Source of the DNA: an uncultured bacterium | Lineage (GTDB): Bacteria; Hydrogenedentota; Hydrogenedentia; Hydrogenedentales; JAEUWI01 | Direction of reading: 5' to 3' | Length of the DNA: 20,276 nucleotides | NCBI GenBank assembly: GCA_937895305.1 | Contig: CALAXS010000497.1 | Coordinates: 1-20,276, forward strand | Part shown: positions 7,946 to 14,394 of the stretch, piece after piece | How positions within the stretch are numbered: the first letter of the stretch is position 1 | Layout of the letters: every line of letters begins with the position of its first letter | Made by a program: the position numbers and the translations under genes | The notes under the pieces: model-generated | Told to the model about the DNA's origin: nothing | What the model saw: the letters and a program-made list of their open reading frames with translations, nothing else | Databases searched by the model: none

Positions 7946-8878
7946 ATGTCCGCTATCGATATCCTCCAGTTTATGAACCACCTCAAGGTCGAACGGGGCT
8001 ACTCCCCCCACACCCTTCGGGCCTATCGTCGCGACCTCGACCAATTCGCAGACTACCTCATTAACGGGAACATCGCATTTCAACGCGAAGATCCCGCCGA
8101 CCGACCCACCGCCACGCTCAACACCCTCGCCAAAGCCGACAAAAATTCTATGCGCGCATTCCTCGCCCACCTCCAGACCACCGGCGGCAGCCCCCGCACC
8201 TCAGCCCGAAAACTCGCATCCCTCCGTGCTGCATACAGCTACTTCGTTCGCGAGGGCAAACTCGACGTCAACCCCGCAAAACTCGTCAAGACCCCCAAGC
8301 TCTCCCGCGAACTCCCCGAAGTCCTCACCATCACCGAAGTCACCACCCTCCTCGAAGCCCCCGACACGACCAAGCCCCTCGGCAAACGGGACCGCGCCCT
8401 CCTCGAAACCCTCTACTCCTCCGGCACCCGCGCCTCCGAAATCGCCACACTCACCCTGCCCGACATCGACCTCCACCAGGGCACCATCCGTGTCATGGGC
8501 AAACGCCGCAAAGAACGCATCGCCCACCTCGGTAAATACGCCCTCCAGGCCATGCAAGACTACCTAGACATCCGCCCGACCATTGCCAACACTGAAAACA
8601 ACAAGGTGTTTATAAATTTCCGTGGCGGTCCCATCTCCACCCGCTCCATCCAGCGCTGCGTAGATAAATACGTGCAACAAGTCCTCCCCGGTCGTCACGA
8701 AATCACCCCCCACACCCTGCGACACACCTTCGCCACCCACATGCTCAACTCTGGAGCAGACCTCCGCGTCGTACAGGAACTCCTCGGCCACGAATCCCTC
8801 GCCTCCACCCAAATTTACACCCACGTCTCTATTGACCGCCTCAAAGAAGTCTACAAAGATGCCCACCCCCATGCCTAA
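7946..8878 (+). CDS. xerC: Tyrosine recombinase XerC/XerD family
   Basis: This 310-residue protein has the full site-specific recombinase plan. An N-terminal SAM-like core-binding domain (about 1-110, 'FMNHLKVERGYSPHTLRAYRRDLDQF') precedes the catalytic domain. The catalytic residues are all present: Arg162 in SSGTRASE, Lys186 in VMGKRRKE, His256 and Arg259 in HTLRHTFATH, His282 in LGHESLASTQ and the nucleophile Tyr291 in IYTHVS. Chromosomal Xer recombinases resolve dimers at dif. In several phyla a xerC-like gene lies next to topA, as here, which favours a housekeeping XerC over a mobile integrase, and no att-like duplication is seen around it. The distinction from XerD is not secure. The ribosome binding site AAAGGA (7935-7940) sits 5 nt before ATG. 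The end overlaps the next gene. Confidence 0.9.
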   Translation: MSAIDILQFMNHLKVERGYSPHTLRAYRRDLDQFADYLINGNIAFQREDPADRPTATLNTLAKADKNSMRAFLAHLQTTGGSPRTSARKLASLRAAYSYFVREGKLDVNPAKLVKTPKLSRELPEVLTITEVTTLLEAPDTTKPLGKRDRALLETLYSSGTRASEIATLTLPDIDLHQGTIRVMGKRRKERIAHLGKYALQAMQDYLDIRPTIANTENNKVFINFRGGPISTRSIQRCVDKYVQQVLPGRHEITPHTLRHTFATHMLNSGADLRVVQELLGHESLASTQIYTHVSIDRLKEVYKDAHPHA

Positions 8879-11096
8879 GATCTTGGCTCGCTTCCTATCG
8901 CCAGCCGTGCTACGGCCTTTGCGTTGGAATGCATACATAACGATTAGCACCACACTGCTTGGCCTCGGTGCATTGGCCTTTACTCTCTTCCTCGCCATAC
9001 CCCTTTTTCTCGGCACCCTCTACACCGAAGACGATCTCGGCGCGTTTCACCTCCCCCTGCGCCACTTCTACGCAACCGCCCTCCAGGACGGCCACAGCTT
9101 TCTCTGGATGCCCCATATCTTCAACGGCTTCTACCTCCTCAGCGAAGGCCAGATCGGCCTCTTCCATCCCTGGCACCTCTTCCTCTACCGCTTTCTCCCC
9201 CTCAACACCGCATTCACCCTCGAACTCTGGATTTCCTACCCCCTTCTCCTCCTCGGCTGGTACACCTTCCTCCGCCGCTGGAACATCACCCCCCACAGCG
9301 CACTCTTTGCCGCACTCCTCGGCACCTTCATGGGCTTCCCCATGAACCACTACATCCACATGCACTTCATCGCCATCCTCGCCCACCTCCCCTGGGCACT
9401 CCTCGCCATAGACCACTGGCTCATGCCCGACACCGATCGACCACCGCCCCGCGCATGGCTCGCCCTACTCCTCCTCAGCACCTCGCAAATCCTCCTCGCC
9501 ATGCCCCAGGCCATCCTGTTCACCTGGCTCATCGAAGGGGCCTACGCGATCATGCTCCTCAACCTCGGTCGACGTGTCATCCCCTTCCTCCACCTCGGCA
9601 CAGCGAAAGTCCTCGCCATTCTCCTCGGTGCAATCCAACTCGTCCCCCTCTGGGAAGGCCTCCAAAACTCCTACCGCGCCGCGCCCCAGGCCGGATTCAA
9701 CCTCTCCATCTCCCTCCACCCCCTCAACCTCCTCCAGCTCATCAACCCCTACCTCTTTCACCGCCGCGTATTCGCCCCCTTCAAAGGCGACGAACCCTGG
9801 GACGCCCCTTACCTCGGTGCCGCCACCCTCGCCCTCGTCCTCCTCATAATCCTGCGCATCCCCAAACTCAACCCCCGCGAACGCACCCTCACCCTCTTCG
9901 GCGCAGGCATCGCCCTCCCCGGTTTTATGCTCGCCCTTGGTCACTACGGATTTCTGGACCCCATCCTCACCCACACCCCCATCCTCAACAAACTCCGCGC
10001 ACCTGCGCGCTTCATCGCCCTCGCCCACACCGGACTCCTCCTCATCACCGCCGTCGCACTCACCCACCTCCACCGACTCCACCAGGAAGAAACCAAACTA
10101 CGCAGCAGCCTCCTCGGCCCCGGTATTGTCATACTCGCTGCGCTCGGCACCCTCCTCTACGCTGTGCTCCACCACAGCGGCCACACCCTCCCGCTCAGCA
10201 GTTTCATAGGCCATCAACTCATGCCCACCCCCAACATCGCCCTCGGCACAGCACTCGTCTGCACTGCTGCACTCCTCGTCATCATCGCTGGTCGTGGCCA
10301 CGCCTGGGCCATTCCCCTCCTCATCCTACTCGCCCTAGCCGACATGGGCCTCTACAGCCTCCGTCACAAAGAACACATGACCCGCGACCAATACCTCGCC
10401 CAGGCACCACCCCCGCCCCAGGCCACACCCGGCACCCGCATCGACCCCGACATCCATCCCACTACTATGAACCGCTACGCCTTCTACGACCTTCAGGCAC
10501 CCTTCGGTTACACCGCGCTCATGCCCCACCGCGCCCTCGACTATACCCTCGAAACACCCCTCCGCCTAGCAGGTGTCCAATGGCGGAAAACACGCGAACT
10601 CGCCTCGCCCGAAGTCGCGAACGCCTTCGCCCAGGGAAAAGACTGGGTACCCCTCGACCAGACTCTGCCCCGCATCCGTGTCGTCTCCAACGCCACCCCC
10701 AGCACGGACCCTGCCACCGACCTCACAACCATTGACCCCGCCACCACCGTCCTCACCGACACCCTCACCTACCAACACAACGGCCCCATGGCCACCCCCG
10801 AAATCAAAGAACAACACCCCGGCCACTACACTATCCAGACCACGCAAGGCGGCGGCATCCTGGTTATCGCAGAAAACTTCCACCCCGGCTGGCACGCCAC
10901 ACACAACAATACCCCCATCCCCATCCACACCGCCTACGGCGACTTTATATGCCTACAACTCCCCGACACCCCCGGCGAAATAATCCTCAACTTCCAACCC
11001 CACTCCCTCCGCCAGGGTCAATACATGACCGCCCTCGCACTCCTCCTCACCCTCCTCTACTTCGCCACCCTCGCCTACCGCCACCACAAATACTAA
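8859..11096 (+). CDS. YfhO-type polytopic membrane protein (GT-C-like)
   Basis: This is a protein of about 745 residues with roughly ten to thirteen membrane segments in the first two thirds and a soluble beta-rich C-terminal part before a last helix (MTALALLLTLLYFATLAY). The first outside loop carries TEDDLGAFHLPLR, an acidic pair in the position typical of GT-C glycosyltransferases. The C-terminal 'VIAENFHPGWHATHNNTPIPIHTAYGDFICLQLP' to 'IILNFQPHSLRQGQ' block is the characteristic YfhO ending. YfhO proteins are implicated in glycosylating envelope polymers such as teichoic acids; the donor and acceptor here are unknown. ATG 8859 is chosen because AAAGAAG precedes it by 9 nt; ATG 8871 is the alternative. 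Both overlap the end of xerC (stop 8878), so the two are probably co-transcribed. Composition is extremely C-rich (34 C and 7 G in 10741-10800). Confidence 0.85.
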   Translation: MPTPMPKILARFLSPAVLRPLRWNAYITISTTLLGLGALAFTLFLAIPLFLGTLYTEDDLGAFHLPLRHFYATALQDGHSFLWMPHIFNGFYLLSEGQIGLFHPWHLFLYRFLPLNTAFTLELWISYPLLLLGWYTFLRRWNITPHSALFAALLGTFMGFPMNHYIHMHFIAILAHLPWALLAIDHWLMPDTDRPPPRAWLALLLLSTSQILLAMPQAILFTWLIEGAYAIMLLNLGRRVIPFLHLGTAKVLAILLGAIQLVPLWEGLQNSYRAAPQAGFNLSISLHPLNLLQLINPYLFHRRVFAPFKGDEPWDAPYLGAATLALVLLIILRIPKLNPRERTLTLFGAGIALPGFMLALGHYGFLDPILTHTPILNKLRAPARFIALAHTGLLLITAVALTHLHRLHQEETKLRSSLLGPGIVILAALGTLLYAVLHHSGHTLPLSSFIGHQLMPTPNIALGTALVCTAALLVIIAGRGHAWAIPLLILLALADMGLYSLRHKEHMTRDQYLAQAPPPPQATPGTRIDPDIHPTTMNRYAFYDLQAPFGYTALMPHRALDYTLETPLRLAGVQWRKTRELASPEVANAFAQGKDWVPLDQTLPRIRVVSNATPSTDPATDLTTIDPATTVLTDTLTYQHNGPMATPEIKEQHPGHYTIQTTQGGGILVIAENFHPGWHATHNNTPIPIHTAYGDFICLQLPDTPGEIILNFQPHSLRQGQYMTALALLLTLLYFATLAYRHHKY

Positions 11097-11116
11097 TCAT
11101 CAACTACCCCGCCTCC

Positions 11117-11144
11117 TGTCATTCCCGCGCAGGCGGGAATCTCC
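11117..11144 (+). repeat. Short hairpin repeat, family A copy 1
   Basis: TGTC, then ATTCCCGC-GCAG-GCGGGAAT (8-bp perfect stem 11121-11128/11133-11140, 4-nt loop), then CTCC. It has the same geometry and flanks as the copies at 11205-11231 and 17393-17421. It has no T tract, so it is a dispersed palindrome rather than a clear terminator. Confidence 0.75.
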
Positions 11145-11204
11145 GCGTAAACACTCCTTATCCAAGTCGGGAACAATCGAGTTTCCCACTTCTCCCCTCC
11201 TCCT

Positions 11205-11231
11205 GTCACCCCTGCAAAAGCAGGGGTCTCC
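11205..11231 (+). repeat. Short hairpin repeat, family A copy 2
   Basis: GTC, then ACCCCTGC-AAAA-GCAGGGGT (8-bp perfect stem 11208-11215/11220-11227, 4-nt loop), then CTCC. The stem sequence differs from copy 1, but stem length, loop length and the GTC/TCTCC flanks are kept. The remainder of 11097-11291 shows no gene. Confidence 0.7.
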
Positions 11232-11291
11232 CCACCGCCACTCCAATCCTGGATTCAGCACAGAAATCAACAAATCCACATCATTTGTGTT

Positions 11292-11762
11292 CTACTCATC
11301 TACCCGCGCTTTCGCCTCTGCTGCTTGTTTATCCCGTTCCTTTTCCGCTGCCAGCTTCACAAACATCTCAGCAAGGGTGTAACCGCAGTACAGTGAAACT
11401 ATTTTTAAAACGGTCAAGAAAATGATAAAAAATACGATGAAATACCTTAACCCTTCCACGAATAACCAATACTTCCAATCCATTTCAGACAGATCATTTC
11501 CAATGGCAATTGGAAGCTCTCTCAGAATTAGCCTGCCGGCTAAATAATAAAATGTCACCCATTGAAGGATAGAAAATGCGATAAATCGTTGCTTGAGCGA
11601 TTCCATTAAACCGGGGTTTTGGCCTTGCCCTTCCTCTGATTCCTTCAATTCCGTAAGCTGCTTCTGGTATCGCCATGCGATTAAGGCGAAAATGGCTAAC
11701 AGAAAAAGCGGTATCAAATCGATTAGAAAAATCGTTATGAATCTATAAAGCCTGTCGTCCAT
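11292..11762 (-). CDS. Orphan membrane protein of unknown function
   Basis: This is a 156-residue protein with three likely membrane segments: 'IFLIDLIPLFLLAIFALIAW' (about 10-29), 'FIAFSILQWVTFYYLAGRLIL' (about 60-80) and 'YFIVFFIIFLTVLKIVSLYCGY' (about 111-132). A charged loop lies between the first two, and a Lys/Glu/Ala-rich C-terminal tail could form a short coiled coil. I do not recognise a family. The start is supported by GAGGGAG on the - strand about 7 nt before ATG. The gene is noticeably more AT-rich than its neighbours and is flanked on both sides by dispersed repeats, with no partner gene nearby. That fits a recently acquired or fast-evolving accessory gene, but this is inference. 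Confidence 0.65.
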   Translation of the reverse strand: MDDRLYRFITIFLIDLIPLFLLAIFALIAWRYQKQLTELKESEEGQGQNPGLMESLKQRFIAFSILQWVTFYYLAGRLILRELPIAIGNDLSEMDWKYWLFVEGLRYFIVFFIIFLTVLKIVSLYCGYTLAEMFVKLAAEKERDKQAAEAKARVDE

Positions 11763-11867
11763 TTCAATCTCCCTCGCAAAAATCCCTGATATAGAATAGT
11801 GTACGCTGGACTGTTTATGGTTACAACAATGCCATGTTGCACCTCATGCATCCCCAGTTTTAGTCAA

Positions 11868-11910
11868 TGGGAGCAAGAGCCACGCCTCGTTCCTCTCGGC
11901 TCGCAATGAC
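11868..11910 (-). repeat. GTCATTGCGAG-type dispersed repeat, copy 1
   Basis: Read on the - strand this begins GTCATTGCGAGCCGAGAGG and continues to a GGCGTGGCTCTTG end. Repeats starting GTCATTGCGAG with a later GGCAATC-like block are, from memory, widespread in environmental bacterial genomes. It is oriented opposite to 11985-12040. Confidence 0.65.
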
Positions 11911-11984
11911 GGCCCTTGCCGGGCAGGCGACAAACAACGTATTGCAACATCATAGACTTCTATTCCGCCCCACTGGCAAAGTGC

Positions 11985-12040
11985 GTCATTGCGAGGCACG
12001 AACGTAGTGAGTAACGCGGCAATCTCGTGCTCGCAATGAT
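11985..12040 (+). repeat. GTCATTGCGAG-type dispersed repeat, copy 2
   Basis: It begins GTCATTGCGAGGCACGA and ends TCGTGCTCGCAATGAT. The two ends pair over 15 bp with one bulged G (11986-12001 with 12025-12039), giving a long hairpin. The middle holds ACGCGGCAATCTC, typical of this repeat family. Confidence 0.75.
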
Positions 12041-12216
12041 TCACACTGTAAATAAAGGGCATAATCACTACGGAATAATTTAAAACCAGGTCTGTAATTA
12101 AAACTGGGGATGGATGAGGGGTGGTGACGGTGGTCGTGGTCAGATTGCGGTAGGGTGCCGCGGTGGGTAGACTAGAGGCGTTGTGTCCTGTCACGCATTG
12201 TACAACCGGGTATTCT

Positions 12217-13470
12217 ATGAATCGTAGCAAAAATAAATGGGTATCGATCATGCTCCTGGTGCTGGTCATTGCCGGGGGCATCGGTCTGGCCTATTGGGGA
12301 CATAAGGTGCGGGCACAGGGTATTGCATTAACACCGAATCTATTGAGTGGTCGTGCACTACCGGATCGTCTTGAAGGACTGGATAAGGACGATGCCGCAG
12401 TCATGGTGCAGGTGAAGGTGACTGATGCAGCAACTGGTGAGCCCCTTCCGGGTTTTGAGTATCGGCTGGAACCCACATCGCGCAAGGGGTGGGTGACCAA
12501 TACCGATCCCGGCGGGGTTATAGGGCTGTCACCAACTTTTGATTCAACACGCTCCCTGCGTGTACGGAGCACAGGCTACAGGGAACAGGCCATAGAAATT
12601 ACCCGGGATGATTCGGGTACCCCCGCAGAAAAAAGTGTGATGACCATAGCGCTGAAGCCGGGCTATGTATTTAAGGGTATGGTGGTGGATGATCGCACTG
12701 GTGCAGCGGTGCCCGGTGTACGGGTTCACAGTCTACCGAGTCTGGATTTGTTATGGCAGTGGGGAGATTCCCCGGTAAGCAGCACCGGGGGAGAAGGTCA
12801 CTTTCTTGTACCCGATACTGCAGCGGACGATACTATATATTTAGCCTTTGAGCATGATTATTATCAACCGCTATTGGTATCGGAGCCTGGAAGAGTCGAA
12901 GATGGAATGAAACTACGCATGGTACCGGGCGGGCTGGTCTCATGTCAGGTGCTGCACGCCGGGGCGCGGGTGCTTCCCGCGCGGATGATGGTGGTCCATT
13001 CGGGCAAGGCGGAATCCGTATCTTGTTTTAATCGCTGGCGAATGCAGACGCAGGATACGTCCATACGCTTCCCGGGCCTGACTCCCGGGCACTATGTTGT
13101 ACAGATTGAGGCGGGTACGCCTTTAGCCCCATGGGGACTGAGTGTGGTGGAAGTGGCAAAGGACCAGCACAAGGAATACACTTTTTCCATGGAGAAATTC
13201 GGCGGAATCTTTGGGGCATTAAAGGGCTTTGGGGATACGGCGGGCATGACCGTGGAAGTCCGCATGGCAGCCCTGCCTGAACTGCGGCTCGCTGAACCCG
13301 TGGTGAATGATCAGGGCGAGTTTGAGCTTGGTTTTATCCCTTTGGGGGACTACCTGTTGCGGGTTTTTCCCGCAGGGGGCGGTGTACCCCTGGTGGATAA
13401 ACGGGTCACCTTGCGGGAACAGGTCTGGCTCGACCTAAGCATTGAAAATCCGGCACAGGACAAGGTGTGA
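12217..13470 (+). CDS. Membrane-anchored protein with carboxypeptidase-regulatory-like beta-sandwich repeats
   Basis: This 417-residue protein has a short basic N terminus (NRSKNKW), one membrane segment (about 10-30, 'SIMLLVLVIAGGIGLAYW') and a long extracytoplasmic part. That part contains at least two Ig-like segments of the CarboxypepD_reg type: 'VQVKVTDAATGEPLPGFEYRL' and 'FKGMVVDDRTGAAVPGVRVHSLP'. Later 'LTPGHYVVQIEAG' and 'IPLGDYLLRVFPAGG' fit further beta-sandwich ends. No peptidase active site is visible, so it is probably a binding or structural envelope protein. The ATG at 12217 puts the membrane helix near the N terminus; the ribosome binding site is weak. Its codons are G-rich, the opposite of the genes before 11100. 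It ends 15 bp from the convergent TlpA-like gene; a GTGTGA/TCACAC hairpin (13465-13482) there lacks a T tract. Confidence 0.7.
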   Translation: MNRSKNKWVSIMLLVLVIAGGIGLAYWGHKVRAQGIALTPNLLSGRALPDRLEGLDKDDAAVMVQVKVTDAATGEPLPGFEYRLEPTSRKGWVTNTDPGGVIGLSPTFDSTRSLRVRSTGYREQAIEITRDDSGTPAEKSVMTIALKPGYVFKGMVVDDRTGAAVPGVRVHSLPSLDLLWQWGDSPVSSTGGEGHFLVPDTAADDTIYLAFEHDYYQPLLVSEPGRVEDGMKLRMVPGGLVSCQVLHAGARVLPARMMVVHSGKAESVSCFNRWRMQTQDTSIRFPGLTPGHYVVQIEAGTPLAPWGLSVVEVAKDQHKEYTFSMEKFGGIFGALKGFGDTAGMTVEVRMAALPELRLAEPVVNDQGEFELGFIPLGDYLLRVFPAGGGVPLVDKRVTLREQVWLDLSIENPAQDKV

Positions 13471-13485
13471 AACCCCTCACACACC

Positions 13486-14079
13486 CTATTCTGTAGCTGG
13501 CGCTTCGGTGATATTCAAGTCCTGCAATAGGCTCAATACGACAACATCGTCCCACTTGGCGGAACTAATCTGCTTGAATACGATGCTGCCATTATGCCCA
13601 ACAATGAATGTAGTGGGTTTCGTGCTAACTTCAAATACAGGTGGTAGTTCACCCTCCAATGCATAGACAGGGATTTGGTATCCCTGTTCCAGCATATATT
13701 CAAAAGCATCGTCCCCATTTTCCAGGGCAACGGCTGCAAATGTCATATCCATACCCCGCGCTTGCTGATACAACGACTCCATGGAAGGCAACTCTGCTAG
13801 GCAATGTGGGCACGAGGGATCCCAAAAACTGATAAATGCAGGCTTTCCAAGCCAGGTATTGGGATCCAGAGTCTCGCCATCTGCCGTAGTAACGGTCCAG
13901 TTAAAATCTGCCGTCGCGCCCGTTGTGATTGCAGGGGCATGGAGTTTTTCAGCCATTTGATCAATCATCCGGCTCTTATAGGGACCTATCATAAGGGCAA
14001 CGGCTATACCCAGAATTATCATAGGTGTGAGAAATCCTGTGAGGCAGCCAGCGAAAAAGACTGATTTTTTACCTTGCAT
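13486..14079 (-). CDS. TlpA/ResA-like membrane-anchored thiol-disulfide protein
   Basis: This 197-residue protein has an N-terminal membrane anchor (about 5-32, 'SVFFAGCLTGFLTPMIILGIAVALMIG') followed by a thioredoxin-fold redoxin domain. The active site is WDPSCPHC (Cys90, Cys93), and the conserved cis-Pro loop is 'STKPTTFIVG'. 'KPAFISFWDPSCPHCLAELPSMESL' is the standard TlpA strand and helix around the active site. Proteins like this reduce or oxidise periplasmic thiols, often in cytochrome c maturation, but no such genes are nearby. The ATG at 14079 is chosen because it starts right before the anchor, with AAAGGA about 11 nt upstream. It is the last gene of a likely - strand cluster, 26 bp after the small membrane protein. 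A client could be the Cys-rich exported protein at 15932 (speculative). Confidence 0.88.
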   Translation of the reverse strand: MQGKKSVFFAGCLTGFLTPMIILGIAVALMIGPYKSRMIDQMAEKLHAPAITTGATADFNWTVTTADGETLDPNTWLGKPAFISFWDPSCPHCLAELPSMESLYQQARGMDMTFAAVALENGDDAFEYMLEQGYQIPVYALEGELPPVFEVSTKPTTFIVGHNGSIVFKQISSAKWDDVVVLSLLQDLNITEAPATE

Positions 14080-14105
14080 GAGCGTGAGAATCCTTTCGGG
14101 AAATA

Positions 14106-14327
14106 TCAGGCAAACCAGCCCGGTTGAAACCATCGTACCGTAACGAGAATTACGATGATGCATTCCAGGCCGATTCCGAAGAAAAAGTAGTTTCGTATAT
14201 TTCGCCACCGCTCTGCGGCGGTACAGCGTGTGGTGTCAAAGAGGATTTCGAGTGCAAAAAGGGCGAGCCATCCCACATGGAGAATTACGAGAAACACGAT
14301 GGCTGCTTCGAGTAGAAATGCAATCAT
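14106..14327 (-). CDS. Small two-helix membrane protein
   Basis: This 73-residue protein has two membrane segments (about 5-30, 'LLEAAIVFLVILHVGWLALFALEIL', and 48-65, 'FFFGIGLECIIVILVTV') joined by a charged loop 'FDTTRCTAAERWRNIRNY'. I do not recognise the family. The start is supported by AAAGAGG on the - strand, about 10 nt before ATG. It lies 67 bp after rarA and 26 bp before the TlpA-like gene, all on one strand, so it is probably co-transcribed with them. Confidence 0.6.
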   Translation of the reverse strand: MIAFLLEAAIVFLVILHVGWLALFALEILFDTTRCTAAERWRNIRNYFFFGIGLECIIVILVTVRWFQPGWFA

Positions 14328-14394
14328 CTGTTAATTACCTCTTTGCCGACGAACGAAGCCACGCCCATAGAATAACGAAAATGCCACCAAAATT

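Larger units (their letters stand above)
11842..12119. mobile_element. MITE-like element bounded by 21-bp inverted repeats
   Basis: The left end (11842-11862) and right end (12099-12119) are inverted repeats matching at 20 of 21 positions, with core CATCCCCAGTTTTA against TAAAACTGGGGATG. The 278-bp segment contains no credible gene. Inside are two copies, in opposite orientation, of a repeat starting GTCATTGCGAG. No transposase is present and I see no clear target-site duplication. It could be a non-autonomous element or a large regulatory hairpin. It fills most of the 454-bp gap between the orphan membrane gene and the gene at 12217. Confidence 0.5.

Noticed and set aside
7946..8878. Integrase of an integrated element
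   Set aside because: No att-like direct repeats, tRNA or phage genes flank it, and the topA neighbourhood fits a housekeeping Xer gene.
9455..10735. A 426-codon + strand open frame inside the YfhO-type gene
   Set aside because: It is a Pro/Arg/His-rich translation of C-rich DNA in the wrong frame; the YfhO frame has membrane segments and the conserved ending.
11097..12216. Chromosomal origin with DnaA boxes
   Set aside because: Only one weak match (TTATCCAAG at 11158) to TTATCCACA was found, and no dnaA, dnaN, gidA or parAB gene is near. The skew switch is reported, but an origin is not called.
11844..12281. A 145-codon - strand open frame over the inverted-repeat element
   Set aside because: Both ends lie in repeats or the neighbouring gene, and composition shows no protein-like pattern.
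13465..13482. Shared terminator between the convergent genes at 13470 and 13486
   Set aside because: The hairpin GTGTGA/TCACAC is short and has no T tract on either strand.
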